5,660 bases of DNA from Candidatus Ruthturnera sp. (lineage in GTDB: Bacteria; Pseudomonadota; Gammaproteobacteria; PS1; Pseudothioglobaceae). The first letter of the stretch is position 1. Each line of letters starts with the position of its first letter. This document shows positions 1-5,660 of the stretch, in pieces. The translations under genes were made by a program, and so were the position numbers. The notes beneath the pieces are model-generated. The model was not told the origin of the DNA, did not search any database, and was given only the letters and a program-made list of their open reading frames with translations. The stretch spans positions 1 through 5,660 of the forward strand of contig JABGOT010000122.1 in NCBI GenBank assembly GCA_018648985.1, in the 5' to 3' direction.

Positions 1-474
1 GAGATGGCAGGTGGCGTTAAAGAAGGCAGAACCTTAAAGGCAGTAATTCCAGGCGGATCTTCCACGCCAGTATTAACAGCAGAAGTTGCCATGGGTATGA
101 CCATGGATTACGACGGCATTGATAAAGCAGGCTCTATGCTCGGTGCAGGCTCAGTAATTATCATGGATGATTCAACTTGTATGGTTGAGGCATTAACGCG
201 ATTGGCACACTTTTATTATGATGAATCGTGCGGTCAATGTACGCCGTGTCGTGAAGGCACGGGTTGGTTGTATCGTGTATTAAAACGCATTATGGATGGC
301 AATGGTAAAGCGGATGATATAGATTTGTTGTTAGGTGTCCAAGACAAAATTATGGGTAACACAATTTGCGCGCTAGGCGATGCTGCAGCAATGCCAGTTG
401 AGAGTTTCTTGAGGAATTTCCGTAAAGAGTTCGAATATTACATCGAGCATGGCAAGAGTATGGTGAAAGGATAA
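1..474 (+). CDS. nuoF: NADH-quinone oxidoreductase subunit F (NuoF), 3' part only
   Basis: C-terminal 157 residues of the NADH-binding subunit of complex I; the reading frame is open from base 1, so the gene starts upstream and the ATG at 4 is internal. Whole NuoF proteins are roughly 420-450 aa, so the FMN- and NADH-binding Rossmann-like half is missing here. The fragment shows the family signature VIPGGSSTPVL near its start, the MDDSTCMVE stretch, and the N3 [4Fe-4S] ligand motif CGQCTPC. Counting the first in-window residue as 1, the ligands are C77, C80 and C83, with the distant fourth at C123 in the GNTICALGDAAA segment. N3 takes electrons from FMN, which oxidises NADH on the cytoplasmic peripheral arm, and passes them towards NuoG. 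The stop TAA (472-474) shares its last A with the ATG of nuoG, suggesting coupled translation. Nothing looks truncated apart from the window edge. Confidence 0.98.
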   Translation, partial: EMAGGVKEGRTLKAVIPGGSSTPVLTAEVAMGMTMDYDGIDKAGSMLGAGSVIIMDDSTCMVEALTRLAHFYYDESCGQCTPCREGTGWLYRVLKRIMDGNGKADDIDLLLGVQDKIMGNTICALGDAAAMPVESFLRNFRKEFEYYIEHGKSMVKG

Positions 475-2726
475 TGGCTGATATTGAAATTGAAATTGAC
501 GGTAATTTAGTTAACGCCAAAGCAGGTGAAATGCTTATCGCTGTTACTGACAGAGAAGGTATTAGTGTGCCAAGATTTTGTTATCACAAAAAATTATCGA
601 TAGCAGCCAGTTGCCGTATGTGTTTGGTAGATGTCGAAGGTGCGCCTAAGCCACAACCAGCATGCTCTACACCAATCGCTGATGGCATGAAGATCCATAC
701 CCAAAACGAGAAAGCCAAGGCTTCTCAAAAAGCGGTGATGGAGTTTTTATTGATTAACCACCCACTTGATTGCCCAATTTGTGATCAAGGTGGCGAGTGT
801 GAACTACAAGACGTGGCGATGGACTATGGCTCGGATATTTCTCGCTTTACTGAAGGCAAGCGTATCGTAGCAGATAGCGACATTGGTGCACTCATTCAAA
901 CAGACATGACGCGTTGTATCCACTGTACGCGTTGCGTGCGTTTTGGCGCTGAAGTAGCCGGTATTATGGAGATGGGTGGCACTGGTCGTGGCGAAGATCT
1001 AAAAATTGAGCCATTCTTAGAAGAAGGTATTCAGTCAGAGCTTTCAGGCAATATGATTGATGTTTGTCCAGTAGGTGCATTAACCTCTAAGCCTTTCCGT
1101 TATGAGCTTAGATCTTGGCAAATGAATGCCGTGTCAAACGTTGCAAGACACGATTTGGTTGGCTCGAATATTTACACACAGACTTACAAAGGCAAGGTTA
1201 AGCGTATTGTTGCTAAAGACAATGAAAGCGTTAACGAAACTTGGATTTCAGACAGAGACCGTTTTTCTTACGAAGGTTTGGCGCATGAAAATAGATTACT
1301 TGCGCCACAAATCAAGGTAGAAGGAAAATGGCAAGAAGTTGAGTGGAATGTAGCACTTGATTTTGCTGTTCGTGGTTTGGCAAATCATGTCTTTAATGCA
1401 CGTCAGTCTGACAAATTAGGTGCGTTGGCGTCGAACACAGCAACACTTGAAGAGTTTCATTTATTGCAAAAGATTTTAAGAGAAGTTGGTTCTGAAAATA
1501 TTGATCATCGTCTAAATATCAAAGATTTAAACAACGCAATTTCACTAGAGTCAAACATTAAATTGGCCGGTTTAGAAGGGGTTGATCATGCACTTGTGAT
1601 TGGTTCGAACCTACGATTAGAGCAACCAATGATTAGTCATCGTTTACGTAAAGCCAATCTTTCTGGTGCTAGTGTTGATGTGATTAACGCCACGGCGTTT
1701 GATTTTAATTATAGACTTAACAGTGAAAACATTATTTCACCAAATCAAACGGCGGCAACGCTGGCAGGTGTATTAAAGTCAGTATTGCAAGGTGCCCAGG
1801 CTGAAATTCCAGAATATCTGAGTGATGTTGAAGTGAGCGATGTGGCGACACAATTAGCCAACAAACTCTCAGATTCAGACAACTCTGTTATTGTTTTAGG
1901 TGAGCATGTGATTAATAACCCACAAGCTTCAAGTATTGCAAATTTGATCAGTAAGATTGCACAGCATACAAATTCTACAACACTTAACCTTAGCGCTAGT
2001 GGCAATTCAACAGCGGCAAGCCTTGCAGGCTTTGTCCCAGGCAAAGGCGGTCTAGATACAAACGCTATGTTAGCTGCTGATTTAAAGGCTTATATTTTGT
2101 TAGATGTGTATCCGCAATATGATTTCCACAACTCTATTCAAGCAGTCGAATCGTTAAGTAATGACGATACGTTTGTGATTTCTTTAAACAGCTTTAAAGA
2201 TGATACGATTGCCCAATATTCAAATGTCTTATTGCCGATTGCCAGTTTCTATGAAACATCAGGCTCGCATGTAAACATAGAAGGTGAGGTTCAATCGTTC
2301 GCAGCAGCAGTGAATGCACCAAGTGATGCGAAACCTGCTTGGAAAGTATTAAAAGTATTGGCTGACTTGTTAGAGTTGCCAGGTTTTCATTATGCAGATT
2401 CCACACAAATAGCCAGCGAAGTTATGCACCAGAGTCACAAACAGCATGTTCATGATGAAAGCATCGATATTACTGTTAAACGCGGTGTGAATGTTATTTG
2501 GCAAAAGTCACCTTATGCAGTTGATGCATTATCTAGACATGCGGCTTCGTTGCAAGCCACCAAAATTGGCCAAATCAACAGCGCTTTAATGAATAAAGCC
2601 ACTGCTAAAAAATTAGAAGTCGCACAAGATTCTGAATATTTAGGTGTGCCAGTATCAATCAATGAAACTGTTGCTAACAACTGCGTATTTGTTAATGCAA
2701 ACCATGCGACAGGAGGCCAATCATGA
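474..2726 (+). CDS. nuoG: NADH-quinone oxidoreductase subunit G (NuoG), short type without N7
   Basis: Complete 750-aa iron-sulfur subunit of the complex I peripheral arm; it carries electrons from NuoF/NuoE towards NuoI. In order: a ferredoxin-like [2Fe-2S] domain (about 1-80) with N1b ligands C36, C47, C50 and C64; a His-Cys3 [4Fe-4S] segment with N5 ligands H96, C100, C103 and C109; the N4 site C148, C151, C154 and C198; then, from about residue 215, a molybdopterin-oxidoreductase-like domain that in this family is a structural relic. After C198 the only cysteine is C737, so the extra N7 cluster of the E. coli and Thermus proteins is absent. The length is well below the roughly 908 aa of E. 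coli NuoG and near beta/alphaproteobacterial forms. The C-terminal third is Ser/Asn/Ala-rich, poorly conserved, and holds a histidine cluster at 652-660. The start at 474 is supported by GGTGA at 462-466 and by the family-like opening MADIEIEIDG. The 3' end overlaps nuoH by 4 nt (ATGA). Confidence 0.98.
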   Translation: MADIEIEIDGNLVNAKAGEMLIAVTDREGISVPRFCYHKKLSIAASCRMCLVDVEGAPKPQPACSTPIADGMKIHTQNEKAKASQKAVMEFLLINHPLDCPICDQGGECELQDVAMDYGSDISRFTEGKRIVADSDIGALIQTDMTRCIHCTRCVRFGAEVAGIMEMGGTGRGEDLKIEPFLEEGIQSELSGNMIDVCPVGALTSKPFRYELRSWQMNAVSNVARHDLVGSNIYTQTYKGKVKRIVAKDNESVNETWISDRDRFSYEGLAHENRLLAPQIKVEGKWQEVEWNVALDFAVRGLANHVFNARQSDKLGALASNTATLEEFHLLQKILREVGSENIDHRLNIKDLNNAISLESNIKLAGLEGVDHALVIGSNLRLEQPMISHRLRKANLSGASVDVINATAFDFNYRLNSENIISPNQTAATLAGVLKSVLQGAQAEIPEYLSDVEVSDVATQLANKLSDSDNSVIVLGEHVINNPQASSIANLISKIAQHTNSTTLNLSASGNSTAASLAGFVPGKGGLDTNAMLAADLKAYILLDVYPQYDFHNSIQAVESLSNDDTFVISLNSFKDDTIAQYSNVLLPIASFYETSGSHVNIEGEVQSFAAAVNAPSDAKPAWKVLKVLADLLELPGFHYADSTQIASEVMHQSHKQHVHDESIDITVKRGVNVIWQKSPYAVDALSRHAASLQATKIGQINSALMNKATAKKLEVAQDSEYLGVPVSINETVANNCVFVNANHATGGQS
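2711..2716 (+). promoter_or_regulatory. Strong Shine-Dalgarno AGGAGG for nuoH
   Basis: A perfect AGGAGG lies inside the last codons of nuoG. It is 6 nt from the ATG at 2723 and 9 nt from the second in-frame ATG at 2726, so it supports either start. It lets nuoH initiate efficiently even though its start overlaps the nuoG stop. Confidence 0.8.
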
Positions 2727-3799
2727 TGGCATTTTGGCAATCGTTTGTTGAACTGGTATATGAGATAATTCCATGGTTTGATGGGTCGATTGCAGCCGTC
2801 CTAATTATTTTAATTAAGGCAATTGCCTTGGTTATGCCACTGATGTTAGTGGTAGCTTATTTCACTTATGCTGAGCGTAAAGTGATTGGCTATATGCAAC
2901 TACGTATTGGCCCTAACCGTGTTGGCCCTAAAGGCTGGTTGCAGCCAATTGCAGATGCTTTAAAGCTAATGACTAAGGAAATTATTTTCCCAACTAAGGC
3001 TAATATTTACTTATTCCTTTTGGCGCCAATATTGGCAATTGCACCTGCGATTGCAGTGTGGGCAGTGATTCCTTTTGATGAAGGTATTTACGTTGCTAAC
3101 TTAGACATTAGTTTGCTGTATGTTTTAGCGATCGGATCAATTGGTGTGTACGGCATTATTTTGGCGGGTTGGGCGTCTAACTCTAAGTACCCGTTATTGG
3201 GTGCTCTCCGTAGTGCTTCACTTTTAGTCTCGTACGAGATTGTAATTGGTTTTGCCTTGGTAACAGTCGTGATGATTGCAGGCAGTGTTAATCTTAATGA
3301 TATTGTCATGGCGCAAAAAGGCAGTATTATGCATTGGTATTGGGTGCCATTATTCCCAATGATGATTATCTTCTTTATCTCAGCTTTGGTAGAAACCAAC
3401 CGCGCGCCATTTGACGTGGTAGAAGGTGAGTCAGAAATTGTGGGTGGCACACACGTTGAGTATTCTGGCATGACATTTGCGGTTTTCTTCTTGGCTGAGT
3501 ATGCCAATATGATTTTGATGGCAGTACTAGCCGTTATTATGTTTTTCGGTGGTTGGCATTCTCCATTTGAAGGTATTCCTTATATGGAATCAGCTTTTGC
3601 TTGGGTGCCAGGTATTATCTGGTTATTGGCAAAAACAAGCTTCTTTATGTTTTTATATTTGTGGATACGTGCAACATTCCCACGTTTTAGATACGATCAA
3701 ATCATGCGCTTATCTTGGAAGGTATTCCTGCCATGGACTATCGCCTGGATTTTTGTGGTCGCGTTAATGACTCAATTAAAAGTAGGACCTTGGTTCTAA
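2723..3799 (+). CDS. nuoH: NADH-quinone oxidoreductase subunit H (NuoH)
   Basis: Complete 358-aa integral membrane subunit (ND1 homologue) that joins the peripheral and membrane arms of complex I and forms the membrane side of the ubiquinone cavity. About eight hydrophobic segments are visible, roughly at 22-46, 98-117, 130-150, 168-187, 206-224, 252-276, 293-315 and 336-352. Family signatures are clear: YAERKVIGYMQLRIGPNRVG (49-68), GWASNSKYPLLG (149-160), ETNRAPFDVVEGESE (224-238, an acidic quinone-site loop), FFLAEYANMI (256-265) and RATFPRFRYDQIMRL (316-330). It is somewhat longer than E. coli NuoH (325 aa) and close to betaproteobacterial forms. Residue 167 is Leu where the family usually has Gln before the [x][x]SYE motif; this is an odd point. 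The start is either ATG 2723 or ATG 2726 (ATGATG), a difference of one Met. It overlaps nuoG by 4 nt and is followed after 13 nt by nuoI. Confidence 0.98.
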   Translation: MMAFWQSFVELVYEIIPWFDGSIAAVLIILIKAIALVMPLMLVVAYFTYAERKVIGYMQLRIGPNRVGPKGWLQPIADALKLMTKEIIFPTKANIYLFLLAPILAIAPAIAVWAVIPFDEGIYVANLDISLLYVLAIGSIGVYGIILAGWASNSKYPLLGALRSASLLVSYEIVIGFALVTVVMIAGSVNLNDIVMAQKGSIMHWYWVPLFPMMIIFFISALVETNRAPFDVVEGESEIVGGTHVEYSGMTFAVFFLAEYANMILMAVLAVIMFFGGWHSPFEGIPYMESAFAWVPGIIWLLAKTSFFMFLYLWIRATFPRFRYDQIMRLSWKVFLPWTIAWIFVVALMTQLKVGPWF

Positions 3800-3812
3800 A
3801 GAGGCATAATTT

Positions 3813-4307
3813 ATGATTAATAACATTAAAAAATTAGTAAAAGATTTCAGCTTAAGTGAACTACGTGGTGGCATGAAAATCACCGCTAAAGAGCTAATTA
3901 ACAAAAAAATTACGGTTCAATATCCAGAGGAAAGAACCCCAATTTCACCACGTTTTAGAGGCTTACATGCACTACGCCGTTATCCAAATGGCGAAGAACG
4001 CTGTATTGCTTGTAAACTCTGTGAGGCAGTTTGCCCAGCTAATGCAATTACCATTGAATCGGAAGCGAGAGATGATGGCACTCGTCGTACCACTCAGTAC
4101 GACATTGATTTATTTAAGTGCATATTTTGTGGTTTTTGTGAAGAAGCTTGCCCGGTAGATGCGATTGTCGAGACACAGATTTTTGACTACGCCTTTGTTG
4201 ATTCAAGAGAAGGCAGTATTATTGATAAAGCACATTTGTTAGAAGTGGGCGATAAAAATGAGAAGGTTATTAATCAAACCAAGCTCGAAGACTCAAAATA
4301 CAGATAA
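3813..4307 (+). CDS. nuoI: NADH-quinone oxidoreductase subunit I (NuoI), 2x[4Fe-4S] ferredoxin type
   Basis: Complete 164-aa subunit (TYKY homologue) of the peripheral arm, sitting on the membrane interface. It carries clusters N6a and N6b, which relay electrons from NuoG to N2 in NuoB. Two ferredoxin motifs are visible: CIACKLCEAVCP (C64, C67, C70, C74) and CIFCGFCEEACP (C103, C106, C109, C113). By the usual crossed ferredoxin pattern, C64/C67/C70/C113 bind one cluster and C103/C106/C109/C74 the other. The amphipathic N-terminus (about 1-35) is the part expected to lie on the membrane. The block from ITVQYPEERTPISPRFRGLH onward and the C-terminal DSKYR match the usual 162-ish-aa proteobacterial NuoI. 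The start ATG is preceded by GAGG at 3801-3804, 8 nt upstream. nuoJ begins 8 nt after the stop. No ligand is missing. Confidence 0.98.
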   Translation: MINNIKKLVKDFSLSELRGGMKITAKELINKKITVQYPEERTPISPRFRGLHALRRYPNGEERCIACKLCEAVCPANAITIESEARDDGTRRTTQYDIDLFKCIFCGFCEEACPVDAIVETQIFDYAFVDSREGSIIDKAHLLEVGDKNEKVINQTKLEDSKYR

Positions 4308-4315
4308 GGCAAATT

Positions 4316-4927
4316 ATGACATTCGATCAAATATTATTCTACGTGTTTTCTTTTTGGTTTATTGCCAGTTCTCTGGCAATGATCTTTTCGCGTAATGCAG
4401 CGAAATCAGTTTTATTTTTAATCTTGTCGTTCTTTTCCGCTGCCAGTATTTGGATTTTATTAGAAGCAGAATTTTTAGCTATCACCTTGATCTTGGTCTA
4501 TGTCGGCGCTGTGATGGTATTGTTCTTATTTGTTATTAAAATGCTTAATATTGACAAATCAACGCTACGTGCAAAGTTTGCCGGTTATCTGCCATTAGGC
4601 TTGATTGTGGCAGCAATCATTATTGCTGAAATGACATTAGTTTTAGGCGGTAATCAATTTGGATTAGATGTGGTTGCAGCGCCAGCAAGACACGCAGCAG
4701 ACTACAGTAACATCACCGTATTGGCTATGCAGCTTTATACAGATTATGTTTATCCGTTTGAATTGGCAGCAGTACTGCTGTTGATTGCAATTATTGCGGC
4801 GATTACTTTGGTTCATCGAAATGAGGCGAGTCGTAAAAAGCAATCAATTGCAGAGCAAGTCAATGTCCAAGCTAAAGATAGAGTGCGATTGGTTTCAATT
4901 GCTACGCCAAATAAGGAGGCTAAGTAA
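4316..4927 (+). CDS. nuoJ: NADH-quinone oxidoreductase subunit J (NuoJ)
   Basis: Complete 203-aa membrane subunit (ND6 homologue) of complex I, lying between NuoH and NuoK; its third helix takes part in the conformational coupling of quinone reduction to proton pumping. Five hydrophobic segments are visible, roughly at 4-23, 31-49, 53-74, 91-110 and 147-166. The signature AEFLAITLILVYVGAVMVLF (51-70) spans the helix that carries the pi-bulge in solved structures, including the conserved Tyr (Y62) and Gly (G64). LYTDYVYPFELAAVLLL (140-156) is the second typical block. The tail after about 168 is basic and polar and probably cytoplasmic. K75, just after FVI, stands where the family commonly has Met. 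The start ATG has only a weak upstream AAGG (4306-4309), 6 nt away, so initiation may depend on readthrough from nuoI. The stop TAA overlaps the nuoK ATG by one base. Confidence 0.97.
   Translation: MTFDQILFYVFSFWFIASSLAMIFSRNAAKSVLFLILSFFSAASIWILLEAEFLAITLILVYVGAVMVLFLFVIKMLNIDKSTLRAKFAGYLPLGLIVAAIIIAEMTLVLGGNQFGLDVVAAPARHAADYSNITVLAMQLYTDYVYPFELAAVLLLIAIIAAITLVHRNEASRKKQSIAEQVNVQAKDRVRLVSIATPNKEAK
4913..4919 (+). promoter_or_regulatory. Strong Shine-Dalgarno AAGGAGG for nuoK
   Basis: AAGGAGG lies within the last codons of nuoJ, 7 nt before the nuoK ATG at 4927. It fixes that start and, with the one-base TAATG overlap, points to efficient reinitiation at nuoK. Confidence 0.8.
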
Positions 4928-5232
4928 TGGTTAGTTTGAGTGATTACTTAATTTTGAGTGCGATTATTTTTTGCATTGGCTTGGTTGGTATTTTTGTAAA
5001 CCGTACTAATATTATTACTTTGCTGATGTGTGTTGAATTAATTTTGGTAGCAGTCAACACCAACTTTATTGCTTTTTCACATTTCTTAGGCAATGAAGCG
5101 GGGCAAATTTTTGTCTTCTTTATTTTAACAGTAGCAGCGGCAGAAGTTGCAATTGGACTGGCGATTCTAACGTTATTGTTTAGAAACAAAGGTAGTATTA
5201 ATGTCGATGTTACTAACAGTCTAAAGGGTTAA
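4927..5232 (+). CDS. nuoK: NADH-quinone oxidoreductase subunit K (NuoK)
   Basis: Complete 101-aa membrane subunit (ND4L homologue), at the usual family length of about 100 aa. It has three hydrophobic helices at roughly 5-24, 29-51 and 60-84. The two buried glutamates known to matter for proton translocation in the E. coli protein (E36 and E72) correspond here to E37, in the LLMCVELIL segment, and E73, in the AAAEVAIGLAI segment. NTNFIAFS (44-51) is also typical. C35 replaces the Ser often seen before the first Glu region, a mild change. The protein packs between NuoJ and NuoN in the membrane arm and is part of the antiporter-like half-channel chain. The start at 4927 has a strong ribosome binding site and overlaps the nuoJ stop by one base. 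nuoL begins 3 nt after the stop. Confidence 0.98.
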   Translation: MVSLSDYLILSAIIFCIGLVGIFVNRTNIITLLMCVELILVAVNTNFIAFSHFLGNEAGQIFVFFILTVAAAEVAIGLAILTLLFRNKGSINVDVTNSLKG

Positions 5233-5235
5233 GTC

Positions 5236-5660
5236 ATGGAAAATATTTATTTAGCAATTGCACTTTCCCCGCTATTAGGCGCTATTATTGCCGGATTTTT
5301 TGGTGGTATGTTGGGCCGTACAGCGACACACACGATTACTATTTTTGGTGTGCTGGTTTCAACCGTGTTGGCGCTAGTTGTCTTTAATCATCATGTGCTA
5401 GAACAAGGCGAAGTCTTTAATCAAAACCTCTACACTTGGATGCAGATTGGCAGTTTAAATGTTAGTGTTGGCTTTTTGGTAGATAACTTAACATCAGTGA
5501 TGTTGGTCGTAGTTTCATTCGTATCTTTGATGGTGCACATTTACACTATTGGCTACATGCATGACGATGATGGCTATACCAAATTCTTTAGTTATATTTC
5601 ACTCTTTACTTTCTCAATGTTTATGCTGGTAATGAGTAATAACTTTATGCAGCTGTTCTT
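5236..5660 (+). CDS. nuoL: NADH-quinone oxidoreductase subunit L (NuoL), 5' part only
   Basis: First 141 residues (plus two bases) of the large antiporter-like distal membrane subunit (ND5 homologue), cut by the window end; full NuoL is usually 600-670 aa. The visible part opens MENIYLAIALSPLLGAIIAG and contains hydrophobic segments at roughly 5-25, 34-51, 79-102 and 116-135. The conserved block LVDNLTSVMLVVVSFVSLMV (81-100) is followed by HIYTIGYMHDD (101-111), YTKFFSYISLF (114-124) and MLVMSNNFMQLF (130-141), which are highly characteristic of the family. The key Glu of the GWE motif, the broken-helix lysine and the long lateral helix are beyond the edge, so their presence cannot be judged. 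The start ATG is 3 nt after the nuoK stop, with AAAGGG at 5223-5228 as a plausible ribosome binding site 7 nt upstream. No stop codon interrupts the visible frame. Confidence 0.97.
   Translation, partial: MENIYLAIALSPLLGAIIAGFFGGMLGRTATHTITIFGVLVSTVLALVVFNHHVLEQGEVFNQNLYTWMQIGSLNVSVGFLVDNLTSVMLVVVSFVSLMVHIYTIGYMHDDDGYTKFFSYISLFTFSMFMLVMSNNFMQLF

Noticed and set aside
1745..2044. 99-codon open frame on the minus strand inside nuoG
   Set aside because: Antisense to continuous nuoG coding sequence with no recognisable product; open by chance.
2907..2931. Direct repeat TTGGCCCTAA (2907-2916 and 2922-2931)
   Set aside because: It encodes the repeated Gly-Pro pairs of the conserved NuoH motif IGPNRVGPK, so protein constraint explains it.
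3088..3507. 139-codon open frame on the minus strand inside nuoH
   Set aside because: It lies wholly antisense to strongly conserved NuoH coding sequence, its translation resembles no family I know, and I see no separate expression signals. It is a shadow frame.
3800..3812. The longest intergenic gap (nuoH-nuoI), checked for a promoter or terminator
   Set aside because: At 13 nt it holds only a GAGG ribosome binding site and A/T bases, too short for a promoter or hairpin.
4944..5189. 81-codon open frame on the minus strand covering most of nuoK
   Set aside because: nuoK is unmistakable on the + strand. The Lys/Ile/Thr-rich antisense translation is what AT-rich hydrophobic codons give when read backwards.
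1..5660. Possibility of a novel defence, mobile or accessory system in the window
   Set aside because: All of the window apart from a few bases between genes is accounted for by seven intact or edge-cut nuo genes in standard order; no insertion, extra gene or unexplained non-coding stretch is present.

Overview
The window is a central slice of a bacterial nuo operon, which encodes proton-pumping NADH:quinone oxidoreductase (respiratory complex I, NDH-1). Seven genes lie on the + strand in the canonical order: the 3' end of nuoF (1-474), complete nuoG (474-2726), nuoH (2723-3799), nuoI (3813-4307), nuoJ (4316-4927) and nuoK (4927-5232), then the 5' end of nuoL (5236-5660). Almost every base is coding. 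The longest gap is 13 nt (3800-3812). Three junctions overlap: TAATG at nuoF/nuoG and nuoJ/nuoK, and ATGA at nuoG/nuoH. I see no internal promoter, terminator, RNA gene, mobile element or CRISPR array.

The genes cover most parts of the enzyme. NuoF and NuoG belong to the peripheral arm, which takes electrons from NADH and passes them along Fe-S clusters. NuoI carries the last two [4Fe-4S] clusters before the quinone cluster N2, whose subunit NuoB is outside the window. NuoH forms the membrane side of the quinone cavity. NuoJ, NuoK and NuoL are membrane-arm subunits that couple quinone reduction to proton translocation. All iron-sulfur ligands expected in the visible parts of NuoF, NuoG and NuoI are present, as are the two membrane glutamates of NuoK, so the complex looks functional. 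nuoA-E would be expected upstream and nuoM-N downstream; neither is visible.

The DNA is AT-rich by eye, with many A/T third codon positions. The protein style (NuoG of 750 aa without the extra N7 cluster, NuoH of 358 aa, NuoI ending in DSKYR) is that of the beta/gammaproteobacterial 14-subunit type rather than the enterobacterial type with its longer NuoG of about 908 aa. An AT-rich gammaproteobacterium, for example of the marine sulfur-oxidiser/symbiont group (SUP05/Thioglobus-like), would fit. This is an inference from general resemblance and is not proven by the window.

I did not find a previously undescribed system here; this is ordinary core metabolism. The points worth a second look are small: a probable substitution at a usually conserved Gln in NuoH, a Lys at a usually hydrophobic position in NuoJ, a histidine cluster in the poorly conserved C-terminal part of NuoG, two perfect palindromes inside nuoH, and the double-ATG start of nuoH.
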